Made by a program: the position numbers and the translations under genes
Assembly (NCBI GenBank): GCA_942492715.1
Contig: CALOFW010000002.1
Span: forward strand, 1-64,000
Source: Sva-07 sp942492715
GTDB taxonomy: Bacteria; Actinomycetota; Acidimicrobiia; Acidimicrobiales; Ilumatobacteraceae
DNA: 64,000 nucleotides
Direction: 5' to 3'
Shown: in pieces, positions 26,662 to 35,875 of the stretch
Position numbering within the stretch: position 1 is the stretch's first letter
Layout of the letters: every line of letters starts with the position of its first letter
The notes under the pieces: generated by a model
Database searches by the model: none
The model's input: only the letters and a program-made list of their open reading frames with translations
What the model was told of the DNA's origin: nothing

Positions 26662-27741
26662 ATGGCGACCGCTTTTCCGGTGAGTAGGTCGACACGTGCG
26701 GGATGGTCGTTCCTGATCCCGTTCCTGGTCGTGTACCTGCTGTTCGTGCTGTACCCGGTCGTCCAGGCCGTCTGGATGGGGTTCTTCGAACGGGATCTCC
26801 TGACGATCGATCGGCAATCCTGGATCGGGTTCGACAACTACCGGCGCATGTTCTGGGGCGACGGCCTGACGTGGCAGCCCTTCACGATGTGGCCCTGGCG
26901 TCTCGCCGGGCTCGCGCTGTTGATTCTGGCATTCCGGGCACACCGGCGTGGCCGCCTGTCGCTTCGAGCCCTGGTGATCCTCACCACGCTCGCAGTGGTG
27001 GTGTTCGTCGGACTGCTGGGGATCCATCCCGGGGAGAACGGTCGCTGGTCGGACTCGCAGTTCTGGCCGTCGTTCGGCAACACGCTCGTGTTCGTCATCT
27101 TGTCGACGCCGGTGATCGTCGGAGTCGGCCTGCTGTTGGCGCTCGTGCTGAACCGGCCTGGCAAGTTCACCGGGCTGCTGCGCACGCTGTTCTTCGCTCC
27201 GTACGTCCTTTCTGTCGCTGTACTGACCCTCATCTGGGCGTTCCTGCTGAATCCTCAGCTCGGACTCATCGGCAGACTGTGGTCGTCCCTCGGTCTCGAC
27301 CCGGTGAGTTGGCTCAACGATCCGAACCTGGCGATGCCGACGATCGTGGTCGTGACCCTGTGGTGGACCGTCGGGTTCAACGTCGTTCTGTTTCTCGCTG
27401 GACTCCAGGACATCGACCAGTCGCAGTACGAGGCTGCGGCGCTCGACGGTGCCAATCGCTGGCAGGTCTTCTGGTACATCACCCTGCCTGGACTGAAGCG
27501 AACGATCCTGTTGGTCGTCGTGCTGCAGATCATCGCCTCGTTTCAGATCTTCGGACAGGTCTTCATCCTCACGAGGGGCGGTCCGAACGGCGCGACGAGG
27601 GTGTCGATCCAACACATCTACGAGAGTGCGTTCCGAGATGCCGAACTCGGTTATGCGTCGGCGATGTCGGTGTTCTTGTTCGCTGTGATGATGGTCGTCT
27701 CGGCGCTGCAGTTCCGTTTCATGGGGGCTGACGAATCATGA
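26662..27741 (+). CDS. ABC sugar transporter permease (MalF type)
   Basis: 359 residues. Eight predicted helices; the first follows a short cytoplasmic N-terminus (WSFLIPFLVVYLLFVLYPVVQAVW). An extra pair of helices (about 77-115) precedes the conserved core. The EAA loop that contacts the ATPase is EAAALDGANRWQVFWYITLPGLK. It forms the membrane channel with the next gene's product, fed by the binding lipoprotein. It is the first gene of the operon and its stop overlaps the next start (ATGA). The N-terminal extension is longer than in typical MalF homologues of ~300 residues. Confidence 0.93.
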   Translation: MATAFPVSRSTRAGWSFLIPFLVVYLLFVLYPVVQAVWMGFFERDLLTIDRQSWIGFDNYRRMFWGDGLTWQPFTMWPWRLAGLALLILAFRAHRRGRLSLRALVILTTLAVVVFVGLLGIHPGENGRWSDSQFWPSFGNTLVFVILSTPVIVGVGLLLALVLNRPGKFTGLLRTLFFAPYVLSVAVLTLIWAFLLNPQLGLIGRLWSSLGLDPVSWLNDPNLAMPTIVVVTLWWTVGFNVVLFLAGLQDIDQSQYEAAALDGANRWQVFWYITLPGLKRTILLVVVLQIIASFQIFGQVFILTRGGPNGATRVSIQHIYESAFRDAELGYASAMSVFLFAVMMVVSALQFRFMGADES

Positions 27742-28613
27742 CCACCGCAGTGCTCGACCATTCCGCTCTCTCGACTGCCCGACGTCGGAACGCCCGCATC
27801 AAGAACTGGTCGTTCAACCTCTTTCTCGCCTTGGCCGTGGCGATCTGGATCATCCCGCTCGTCTGGATGGTGTCGTTGTCACTCAGCGACAACGACGCGC
27901 TGCAGCGTGACACGACGAGCCTGCTGCCCGTCGAGCCCACGCTCGACAACTTCACCACCTTGTTCGACAGCGGCACCACGACGACGTGGCTGTGGAACAG
28001 CGTCGTCGTCACCGTGTCGACGACGGTGCTGACACTGATCTTGGCCTCGATGGCCGGCTATGCGTTCGCACGAGTCCCATTTCGAGGGAAGAAGATCATC
28101 TTCCCGGTCGTGCTCGCCGGCTTGATGGTTCCGAAGGAGGCGATGTTCATCCCGCTGTTCCTGATCTTCGCCGACTTCGATCAGCACAACACCTACCACG
28201 CACTCGTGCTTCCACGGATCGCGGCGCCGCTCGGCGTGTTCATCATGACCCAGTTCTTCAGCGCCATCCCCTCCGAAATCGAGGAGGCGGCGGTGATCGA
28301 CGGGGCAAGCCGGTGGAAGATCTTCTGGAAGATCATGCTCCCGATGTCGGTCCCAGCGCTCACTGCGCTCGGCATCTTCACGTTCGTGCTGACCTGGAAC
28401 GACTTCCTGTGGCCACTCGTGTCGGCCACCGACCCCGACATGTTCACCATCACCACGGGTCTCGCCTCCCGTCAGGGCAACTTCGCCCAGGCCAATGCGC
28501 TGGGTGACCTGATGGCACAGGGCGTGTTCGCCAGTCTGCCGCTGCTGATCCTGTTCTTCATCTTCCAACGCCAAATCATCCGAGGCATCTCGCTCGGAAG
28601 CGGCGGCAAGTGA
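27738..28613 (+). CDS. ABC sugar transporter permease (MalG type)
   Basis: 291 residues with six predicted helices, from FNLFLALAVAIWIIPLVWMVSLS onward. The EAA motif is EEAAVIDGASRWKIFWKIMLPM, followed by FTFVLTWNDFLWPL, the signature of CUT1-class inner subunits. CUT1 systems import mono- and oligosaccharides or glycosides. No gene for the ATP-hydrolysing subunit lies in this operon, so a shared MsmK-like ATPase encoded elsewhere is probably used. Confidence 0.94.
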   Translation: MTTAVLDHSALSTARRRNARIKNWSFNLFLALAVAIWIIPLVWMVSLSLSDNDALQRDTTSLLPVEPTLDNFTTLFDSGTTTTWLWNSVVVTVSTTVLTLILASMAGYAFARVPFRGKKIIFPVVLAGLMVPKEAMFIPLFLIFADFDQHNTYHALVLPRIAAPLGVFIMTQFFSAIPSEIEEAAVIDGASRWKIFWKIMLPMSVPALTALGIFTFVLTWNDFLWPLVSATDPDMFTITTGLASRQGNFAQANALGDLMAQGVFASLPLLILFFIFQRQIIRGISLGSGGK

Positions 28614-28710
28614 GTTCGCGGTCCCACGTGGCCGTTGCACACCACCACCAACACCAACCACAACAAGCCGGTCACGATCTGCGGCCGAGGCCCGAGGAGG
28701 GGCCGTCATC

Positions 28711-30108
28711 ATGACAACTCGAACCACCAGTTCCCTGAAGCGATCGTTCGCAGCACTCGGCGCACTCGCGCTGGTCGTCGCGGCCTGCGGCAGCGACGAC
28801 GACGACACAGAACCCGCAGCCGACACCGCGGCCGAGGAGACCGATGGCGGCGACGATGCGGCGGCCGATGACGCGTCGGCCAGCGGCGACGACGTCGTCC
28901 TCCAGTTCGCACGGTTCTTCGGTGACTGCGCCGAAGACGTCGCAGGTGTCACCGATGTGACGCAGGCGACCACGGAGTGCGAGTCCATCCAGATTCTCGA
29001 GAACGCCTTCAACGAAGCCGACAACGGCATCACCATCGAGAAGGTCGGCGGCCAGGCCTGGGGTGACTACTACACACAGCTGAGTACCGCCTTCGCCGGC
29101 GGTGATGTTCCGAACGTTGCGGTGATGCACCAGCATCGCCTGCCCGATTTCGCCGGGCGCGACCTGCTCATGCCGCTCGACGACGAATTCGCCTCGAGCA
29201 CCGTGATCGACTTCACCGACTACACCGAGCCGGCGCAAGATGCCGCACAACTCGACGGAACCACCTATGCGCTGCCCTTCGACATCCATGCATCGCTCTG
29301 GCACATGAACGTCGACATCTACGAAGAGGCCGGGCTCACCGACGCCGATGGTGCGCCGATCATGCCGACTTCGCCCGACGAGTTGATCGAGCAATGCGTC
29401 GCCATCGAGGCCGCTGGCTATCAGTGCTTCGCCCACGACTGGTTCGAGTTCGGTGTCGGCGCCCGACTGTTCCTCGCCCTCGACGAGCAGCAGGGAGGAG
29501 CCCTGACCGATGACAGTGGCATCGCGACACCCGACACGCCCGAGGGTGAAGAGGCACTGCGGTTCCTCAACGAGCTTGCCGAGTACTCCGACCCGCAGCA
29601 GGGCTACACCGACTCCCAGACTGCATTCCTGAACGGCGAGGTGGCAATTCTCCACAACGGCACCTGGGTGGTCGACCAGTACAGCAATGAGGCCGACTTC
29701 ACCTACCTGGCCACGAACGTTCCGAATCTGTACGGCGAACCAGCGGTGTGGGGTGACTCGCACATGTGGGTGCTCCCCGCAGCGGCGAACGAGGATCCGG
29801 AAATCGCTGCTGCCTCGATGGAGTTCCTGGAGTACCTCTACGAGAACATCGAGAACTGGGCCAAGAGCACCGGCCACATCGCGCCGCGCGCGTCGATTCT
29901 CGAGAGCGCTTCCCTCGCCGAGGCGCCGCAGCGCGCCAACTACGCCGAAACGGCATCGATCGCCCGCCTGGTGCCGGCCGTCGAAGGCTGGGCCGGTGCG
30001 TGGGATGCGCTCGCCGAAGAGCTCAACGCCACCTGGGTGACCGACAAGGATCAGGGCTCAGCCCTGAACGACGCCGCTGCTCGGATGAACGAAGAGCTCG
30101 GTAACTGA
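28711..30108 (+). CDS. Sugar-binding lipoprotein of the ABC transporter
   Basis: 465 residues. A lipoprotein signal peptide ends at C26 (LVVAAC), followed by an acidic low-complexity linker rich in D, A and E (to about residue 60). The mature part is a periplasmic-binding fold of the SBP_bac_1 class: NAFNEADNGITIEKVGGQAWGDYYTQLSTAFAGGDVPNVAVMHQH and LAILHNGTWVVDQY. Anchored outside the membrane, it would deliver a galactoside to the two permeases. The RBS GAGGAGG precedes ATG 28711. A strong hairpin follows the gene, commonly seen where the binding protein is made in excess over downstream products. Confidence 0.92.
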   Translation: MTTRTTSSLKRSFAALGALALVVAACGSDDDDTEPAADTAAEETDGGDDAAADDASASGDDVVLQFARFFGDCAEDVAGVTDVTQATTECESIQILENAFNEADNGITIEKVGGQAWGDYYTQLSTAFAGGDVPNVAVMHQHRLPDFAGRDLLMPLDDEFASSTVIDFTDYTEPAQDAAQLDGTTYALPFDIHASLWHMNVDIYEEAGLTDADGAPIMPTSPDELIEQCVAIEAAGYQCFAHDWFEFGVGARLFLALDEQQGGALTDDSGIATPDTPEGEEALRFLNELAEYSDPQQGYTDSQTAFLNGEVAILHNGTWVVDQYSNEADFTYLATNVPNLYGEPAVWGDSHMWVLPAAANEDPEIAAASMEFLEYLYENIENWAKSTGHIAPRASILESASLAEAPQRANYAETASIARLVPAVEGWAGAWDALAEELNATWVTDKDQGSALNDAAARMNEELGN

Positions 30109-30121
30109 ACCAGGGTCTCCC

Positions 30122-30153
30122 CGGGGGCGGCCCACAACGGCGGGCCGCCCCCG
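30122..30153 (+). terminator. Intra-operon hairpin after the binding-protein gene
   Basis: Perfect 12-bp stem CGGGGGCGGCCC / GGGCCGCCCCCG with loop ACAACGGC and no U tract. It probably acts as a partial terminator or an mRNA 3'-end stabiliser that raises binding-protein expression. Confidence 0.7.
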
Positions 30154-30161
30154 AAGCCTGA

Positions 30162-32891
30162 ATGGACTCGACGTTGCGGCAGAGCAAGGCGCTGGAAGCT
30201 GGCTGGTACTTCGCCCCTGACCTCGACGCGCCCGCGGTCATCCCGGTCAGCGACTTCAACCCGCCGGAGAACGGCTGGCGCGCCATCCGCGTGCCGGGCT
30301 ACTGGCAATTGCAGTTCCCCGACCTGGCACGTTCCACCGGCGTCGGCTGGTACCGCGTCGAGTTCAGCCTCGACCATGTCTGGCTGGCGAGCGAGTCCTT
30401 GACGATCGAGCTCGGTGCCGCGAGCTACTTCTGCCAGGGTTGGCTGAACGACCAGTACCTCGGGTCCAACGAAGGTGGGCTTCTGTCGTTCTCGTGGTCG
30501 CTCGGCGCAGCAGCACGGTCGGGGACCAACGAACTGTACGTTCGTGTCGTGTCTCCGTCCGGGGACCGCTCGAGGTACCGGGAGTTTCCGTTCGAAGAAA
30601 CCCTGCACGGCAAACAGAGTTGGTACGGCCCGACCGGGGGCTTGTGGCAAGAGGTGAGCGTTCACGCCCGGTCTGCGCTCGCAATCGAACGACTCGACAT
30701 CCAACCGAACGTCAGCGACTGCAGGGTGCAGGTCCGAGCCGAGCTGTCCGGACGCAGCACGCACCGAGACGAATGCATCGAGTACCGCATCATTGCGCCG
30801 GACGGGGCAGAGGTTGCGGTCGCGACGTCGGCGCCGGGAGAAGCGCTAGACGTCGATCTGGGCGACCATCGTCCGCAGCTCTGGTCGCCCGACTCGCCGT
30901 CGCTGTACTTCGTGCTCGCGAAGGTGATCGTCGACGGTGTCGCATTCGACATCGTCGAGAAGCGGTTCGGCTTCAGGACGTTCGAACGGGTCGACGGTCG
31001 ATTCGTCCTCAACGGCGAACCGATCCTGCTGCGCGGGGTGCTCGACCAGGACTACTGGGACTCACCGGGCGTCCCGGCGTCCAAGGACGAGATCGCCGAG
31101 CGCTTCTCGGCGGTGAAGTCCATGGGGTTCAACACGATTCGGTGTCACATCAAGCTGCCAGACCCGCGCTACCTCGACGTCGCCGACGAACTCGGGATGC
31201 TGCTGTGGTGCGAATTGCCCACCACCTCACGGCTCACCACCGCAGCACGCGGCAGGATCGAGGACGCCCTCTCGGCCATGATCGCACGGGATCGACATCA
31301 TCCGTCCGTGGTCGTGTGGGGCATCGCCAACGAAGCGTGGGGTTTCGATCTGGTTGGGAGCGCTGAGCACCGTGCCTGGCTCAACCAGCTCTACCACCGG
31401 GCGAAGAAGGATGCGCCGGACCGCTTGATCGTCGACAACTCGCCGTGTGCACCGAACTTCCACGTCGAGACCGACATCGAGGACTACCACTTCTACGCGG
31501 TGATCCCGGAGATGCGAGAGCGTTGGGACCAGTTCCTCGAAGCGTTCACCGGACGTGCCGACTTCACCTTCAGCCCCCACGGCGATGCGCGCCGGACCGG
31601 CACCGAGCCGCTCGTCGTTTCCGAGTTCGGGGCCTGGGGCCTGCCGGACCTCAGCGACCTGATCGACGAAGACGGTCGAGAACCCTGGTGGTTCGAGTCC
31701 GGGCAGGAATGGGCCGACGGTGCGGCCTACGTCCACGGGTTCGTTCAGCGGTATGAGCTCTGGCATCTCGACAAGGTCTTCGGGAGCTGGCGAGGATTGT
31801 GCGAAGAGACCCAGCGGCGCCAGTTCGAGACGTTGCAGCATCAGATCGAGACCATGCGTGCCCGACCCGAGATCGCCGGATATGTCCTGACCGAGCTCAG
31901 CGATGTGTTCTGGGAAGCCAACGGGCTCCTCGACATGGCTGGGCGGCCACGTGGCTTCGCTGATCGGGTCGCTTCGCTGAATCAGTCTCCGATGGTGATG
32001 ACCAAGGTCGACCGCACGGCAGTCTGGGACGGTGACACGGTGGGCGTCGGCGTGTCGGCCGTGAATGACGGGCTGGACCGTCCCGAGTCACAGCTCCGAT
32101 GCGGCCTCGTCGAAACCGGCGAGTTCGGTTCCAGCGAGGAGCGGCCGCTCGCCCCGTTCGGCCACCACCCGACCGTCGGCTTCGATGTCACGGCGACCTG
32201 CGACGAGCGACCGCGCCTCACGTCCATCGAGTGTTCGCTGGTCAGTGACGGGGCACGGGCCGCCACGGCCGACCAACCCTTGCTGGTGGTTCCGCGGACG
32301 GGCCCGCAGGTTCATCCTGACCGAGCGATCTCGGTGAGCGACGATTCCCTTGCGCGACGGCTCCGCGAGCTGGGCTACGTCGTGACCGATACCGATGCAG
32401 ACCTGCGCGTCCTGCGCCGGCTGGGGCCCGACGATCATGACTTCATCGAGGCTGGTGGCAAGGCGCTCTTGATGGCCGACGACACCCAGGCGTTCGGCGA
32501 CGGCTTCGGCGAGTATCCCAAGATCGAACTGAAGGCGTGGCATGACGCGCTCTTCGGCGGGGGCGAGTGGGTCTCGGCATTCTCGTGGCTGCGCCGTGTC
32601 GAACGGTTCGCCGATCTCCCGGGCGGGCCCATGATGGATTCGTTCTTCGAGGGGCTGACGCCCTCGGTGGTGATCACCGGCGTACCGCCGGCACGGTACG
32701 AACACGACGTGCTGGCCGGCGTGTTCGTCGGCTGGGTCCACCAGGTCGCAGCCCTCGTGATTCGGCATCATGCCGGTCTGGGAAGTGTCCTGGTTTCTAC
32801 GCTGCGGTTGACGGAGCGAGGCGTCGGAGAAGATCCGCTCGCCGACTGGTTGCTCCATCACCTCATCGCGACGGCTTGGGAGCAGCATTGA
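30162..32891 (+). CDS. Glycoside hydrolase family 2 (beta-galactosidase-like)
   Basis: 909 residues, no signal peptide, so cytoplasmic. The N-terminal sugar-binding beta domain has WRAIRVPGYWQ and TGVGWYRVEFSL; the Ig-like domain follows (about 185-280). The TIM barrel carries the acid/base E391 in WGIANEAWG and the nucleophile E488 in VVSEFGAWG. The C-terminal third (about 690-909) resembles a ThuA/amidotransferase-like fold (DADLRVLRRLGPDDHDFIEAGGKALLMAD). Neighbouring galK/galT/galM argue for beta-galactoside hydrolysis, although GH2 also includes glucuronidases and mannosidases. ATG 30162 has no clear Shine-Dalgarno. The stop overlaps the start of the regulator gene. Confidence 0.9.
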   Translation: MDSTLRQSKALEAGWYFAPDLDAPAVIPVSDFNPPENGWRAIRVPGYWQLQFPDLARSTGVGWYRVEFSLDHVWLASESLTIELGAASYFCQGWLNDQYLGSNEGGLLSFSWSLGAAARSGTNELYVRVVSPSGDRSRYREFPFEETLHGKQSWYGPTGGLWQEVSVHARSALAIERLDIQPNVSDCRVQVRAELSGRSTHRDECIEYRIIAPDGAEVAVATSAPGEALDVDLGDHRPQLWSPDSPSLYFVLAKVIVDGVAFDIVEKRFGFRTFERVDGRFVLNGEPILLRGVLDQDYWDSPGVPASKDEIAERFSAVKSMGFNTIRCHIKLPDPRYLDVADELGMLLWCELPTTSRLTTAARGRIEDALSAMIARDRHHPSVVVWGIANEAWGFDLVGSAEHRAWLNQLYHRAKKDAPDRLIVDNSPCAPNFHVETDIEDYHFYAVIPEMRERWDQFLEAFTGRADFTFSPHGDARRTGTEPLVVSEFGAWGLPDLSDLIDEDGREPWWFESGQEWADGAAYVHGFVQRYELWHLDKVFGSWRGLCEETQRRQFETLQHQIETMRARPEIAGYVLTELSDVFWEANGLLDMAGRPRGFADRVASLNQSPMVMTKVDRTAVWDGDTVGVGVSAVNDGLDRPESQLRCGLVETGEFGSSEERPLAPFGHHPTVGFDVTATCDERPRLTSIECSLVSDGARAATADQPLLVVPRTGPQVHPDRAISVSDDSLARRLRELGYVVTDTDADLRVLRRLGPDDHDFIEAGGKALLMADDTQAFGDGFGEYPKIELKAWHDALFGGGEWVSAFSWLRRVERFADLPGGPMMDSFFEGLTPSVVITGVPPARYEHDVLAGVFVGWVHQVAALVIRHHAGLGSVLVSTLRLTERGVGEDPLADWLLHHLIATAWEQH

Positions 32892-33859
32892 ACACGACGA
32901 ACGAAATCGCACGTACCGGCAACGTCCTCGAAGTACAGCTCGGCAGCGATCACGGCAAGCAGGTGATTCGGGCGCTCGCCAACGAAGGGCGGGCGGCAAT
33001 CCTTCAGCTGCTCCAGAGTCGAACGCTCAACGTCAGCGAGATCGCGGAGGCCCTCGGCGCCACGATGTCGGCGACGAGCGAGAACATCAAGGTGCTCTCC
33101 GAGTCGAAACTGATCACCACGGAGATGACTCCAGGGACGCGCGGTCTGCAGAAGGCGTGCGGACGAGCTGTCGATGCCGTCGTCATCAAGTTGCCCACGC
33201 CGACGACGCAGGCGGGGCGCTTGCTCGAGCTGTCGATGCCCGTCGGTGGCTTCACCGATTTCGAGGTGCATCCGACTTGCGGCTTGATCGACACACAGGG
33301 CGCGATCGGGATGTTCGACGACGTGCGTTCGTTCTACGAGCCCGACCGTGTCCAGGCGGAGCTGCTGTGGTTCCATCACGGCTGGGTCGAGTATCGCTTC
33401 CCGAACCGGGTGCGCCGCGGCGAACGCGTCGAGAGCCTGCAACTCAGCATGGAGGTGTGCTCAGAGGCGCCCCTGCACAACGAGAACTGGCCATCGGACA
33501 TTCACGTCTCGGTGAACGGCGTCGAGATCGGTGTGTGGACGAGCCCGGGTGACTTCGGCGGCCAGCGCGGCGCCCTCACCCCCGATTGGTGGAGCACCGC
33601 CAACACCCAGTTCGGGCTGATGAAGGTCTGGCAGGTCACCAACTCGGGCTCGTACATCGACGGAGTTCGCTTGTCGGACACCTCGCTGGACGATCTCGAC
33701 ATCGACGGCCAGGACTTCGTGTCCGTGCGCATCGGCGTTCCGTCGAACGGCGGCAACGTCGGTGGCATCAACATCTTCGGCGGCAAGTTCGGGAACTATC
33801 CACAAGACATCATGTTGCGGGTGCAGTGCATGGACCCGCAAGGGCCAGACGTGACATGA
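32888..33859 (+). CDS. ArsR-type winged-helix regulator with C-terminal beta-rich domain
   Basis: 323 residues from TTG 32888, overlapping the GH2 stop (TTGA). Residues 15-90 are a winged helix of the ArsR class (GKQVIRALANEGRAAILQLLQSRTLNVSEIAEALGATMSATSENIKVLSESKLITTE). Residues 110-323 are beta-rich, with VHPTCGLIDTQGAIGMFDD, WVEYRFPNRVRRGERVESLQLSMEVCSEAP and GGINIFGGKFGNYPQDIMLRVQC, and do not match an ordinary ArsR protein. The domain is probably a sugar- or glycan-sensing module. Position inside the operon suggests that it controls it. It lacks obvious metal-binding cysteines in the recognition helix. Confidence 0.82.
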   Translation: MNTTNEIARTGNVLEVQLGSDHGKQVIRALANEGRAAILQLLQSRTLNVSEIAEALGATMSATSENIKVLSESKLITTEMTPGTRGLQKACGRAVDAVVIKLPTPTTQAGRLLELSMPVGGFTDFEVHPTCGLIDTQGAIGMFDDVRSFYEPDRVQAELLWFHHGWVEYRFPNRVRRGERVESLQLSMEVCSEAPLHNENWPSDIHVSVNGVEIGVWTSPGDFGGQRGALTPDWWSTANTQFGLMKVWQVTNSGSYIDGVRLSDTSLDDLDIDGQDFVSVRIGVPSNGGNVGGINIFGGKFGNYPQDIMLRVQCMDPQGPDVT

Positions 33860-34929
33860 ACCGGTCGGTTGCCGGTCTCGGCTTGCTCCTGTGTTGCGCG
33901 TCGCCGCTGCTGCTCTCGTGCGGGGACGATTCGAGTGGGTCCGAGACGGTGCTCGACGGGCTGTCGCAACCGCGCGGCATGTCGGTCGACGCGACGACGC
34001 TGTGCGTTGCCGAGGCTGGGGCAATCGGTCCGGAGGGACCGACTCGCGAGACCCCCGGACAGGTCGAATCGGACACAGGTCGGGTGGTGTGCGTCCCCCG
34101 GAGCGGGGGCACCGCCACCGCGATCGTCGACGAGCTCCCGTTCGTCTACTACCCCGATGCCGCCGTCACGTCGGGTGCGTCCGATGTGGTCCGCGCCGAC
34201 GAGCGCGTCTTCGCCCTCGTGGGCGAATCGTACGGTGAGGGGTCGCGAAGCATCCTGGAGATCATGCCGTCCGGGCCGCAGGTCATCGCCGACCTGTTCG
34301 AATTCGCCGAGTCCTCGGATGAACCGAGCGGCGTGGTCCGGTCCAACCCCTATTCGTTCGTGATCACTCCGGACCATTCGGCGTTCTTCGTCACCGAAGC
34401 GGCAGCCGGCACCGTGCTGCGAGCCGATCTCGACGGCGCCGTCGAGCTGTTTGCCGCGGTGCCCGGTCACGAGGTGCTGACCGGCATGTCGTGGGGACCG
34501 GACGGCTTGCTCTACGTCGCGTCATTCGGACAGTTGCCGCATCCTGCCGGGAGCGGCGCCGTGGTCGCCGTCGACGCGACCGGCGCGCACGACGTCGTCG
34601 TCGACGGGTTGACGATGGCGATCGACGTCTCGTTCGACTCCGACGGAGCGATGTACGTGCTGGAGTATGCGACCCCTACCGACGAACCTCAGGGCGTCGA
34701 CGCCTACCGTGATCGCAGCGGTCGGCTGGTGTACGTGCCGGCCCCGTTCGACGGAGAGCAAGCTGTCCTGCTCGACGACCTCGATCGACCGACCGCACTC
34801 TCGGTCTCCGGCGACGATGTCCTCATCAGCGTGAGCGCCGGCGAGTTGGCCGCGGAAGAAGGCTCCGTCGTCCGTTTCTCGCGTGCGGATCTGCTTCGCA
34901 CCGTCGACATGTCCTCGGGAGAAGAATGA
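33856..34929 (+). CDS. ScyD/ScyE-family beta-propeller lipoprotein
   Basis: 357 residues. Lipoprotein signal with C22 (ASPLLLSC). The mature protein shows repeated propeller blades (LSQPRGMSVDATTLCVAEAG, SGVVRSNPYSFVITPDHSAFFVTEAAAGTVLRAD, MSWGPDGLLYVASFGQLPHPAGSGAVVAVD) as in the ScyD/ScyE family of extracellular propellers of unknown biochemical role. It would be anchored on the outside of the membrane next to the binding lipoprotein. The start overlaps the regulator stop (ATGA). Confidence 0.82.
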   Translation: MNRSVAGLGLLLCCASPLLLSCGDDSSGSETVLDGLSQPRGMSVDATTLCVAEAGAIGPEGPTRETPGQVESDTGRVVCVPRSGGTATAIVDELPFVYYPDAAVTSGASDVVRADERVFALVGESYGEGSRSILEIMPSGPQVIADLFEFAESSDEPSGVVRSNPYSFVITPDHSAFFVTEAAAGTVLRADLDGAVELFAAVPGHEVLTGMSWGPDGLLYVASFGQLPHPAGSGAVVAVDATGAHDVVVDGLTMAIDVSFDSDGAMYVLEYATPTDEPQGVDAYRDRSGRLVYVPAPFDGEQAVLLDDLDRPTALSVSGDDVLISVSAGELAAEEGSVVRFSRADLLRTVDMSSGEE

Positions 34930-35014
34930 GCACACACCATCGGAATCGGTCGCGTCGCCACCACGAACCTTCGCCACAGCTGTGGACCGCACTGGCGGTT
35001 CGCGGAGGCCGGCG

Positions 35015-35875
35015 GTGAGCGCAATGGCGATCCGCGAAGAGCGAGCAGATCCGTATCTGGGCACCGTGGTCAATGTGGTGCTGTCGCGTCAGGGCCGACC
35101 GAATCTGCCGGCGGCTGGTTGCCCGTTCTGCGTCGGCGGCCTCGAGGCACCCGAGGAGTACGACGTCAAGTCGTTCCCGAACCGATGGCCGGCCCTCGGC
35201 GAGGGCCGATGCGAGGTGGTGCTGTACACCCCCGACCACGATGCGACGTTCTCGTCGATCGGCACCGACGGAGCGCTCCGCGTCATCGATCTGTGGGCCG
35301 ACCGGACCACGGCGCTGCGAAGCCAGCCGGACGTCGAGTTCGTGTTGGTCTTCGAGAATCGTGGCCCGGAGGTCGGAGCGACGATCGCTCACCCCCACGG
35401 CCAGATCTACGCGTACGACCACGTGCCGAGCAGGCCGCTCCGACGACTCGAGAGCGGTTGGCGACCCGATCCCGACCCGGGCGAACGCCTGATTCTCGAA
35501 CACCGGGGTTGGCGAGTGTGGACACATTTCGCGCCCGTCCACCCGATCTCGATCTCGGTCGCTCACGAGGACCAGTTCCTCGACCTGCCGAGCGCCGACC
35601 GGTCCCATCGCTCCGGTCTCGCCGAGACGATGGTCGACCTGCTGGCCCGTCTGGATCGGCTGTACGACCGACCGCTTCCCTACATGATGTGGCTGAACCA
35701 GGCTCCGGTCGGATGGTCGGGCGACGTCTCGCCGTGGTTCAACCTCGAACTGGTCTCGCCATGGCGAGCATCCGGTGTCCCTCGGTTCATCGCGGCGGCC
35801 GAGCTCGCCTGTGACGAGTACTTCAATCCGGTCGCTCCCGAAGATGTCGCAGCCAGACTGCGTGGCCTCGCATGA
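35015..35875 (+). CDS. galT: Galactose-1-phosphate uridylyltransferase
   Basis: About 286 residues from GTG 35015 (VSAMAIREERADPYLG). The enzyme exchanges UMP between UDP-glucose and galactose-1-phosphate in the Leloir pathway. Evidence: the N-terminal metal-site segment AAGCPFCVGG, VEFVLVFENRGPEVGATIAHPHGQIYAYDHVP with the H126-P-H128 active site, and the C-terminal WFNLELVSPWR. It is shorter at the N-terminus than E. coli GalT (about 348 residues). An 85-bp stretch lies between the preceding stop and this start, in which no GalT-like residues are visible. The stop overlaps galM (ATGA). Confidence 0.9.
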   Translation: MSAMAIREERADPYLGTVVNVVLSRQGRPNLPAAGCPFCVGGLEAPEEYDVKSFPNRWPALGEGRCEVVLYTPDHDATFSSIGTDGALRVIDLWADRTTALRSQPDVEFVLVFENRGPEVGATIAHPHGQIYAYDHVPSRPLRRLESGWRPDPDPGERLILEHRGWRVWTHFAPVHPISISVAHEDQFLDLPSADRSHRSGLAETMVDLLARLDRLYDRPLPYMMWLNQAPVGWSGDVSPWFNLELVSPWRASGVPRFIAAAELACDEYFNPVAPEDVAARLRGLA

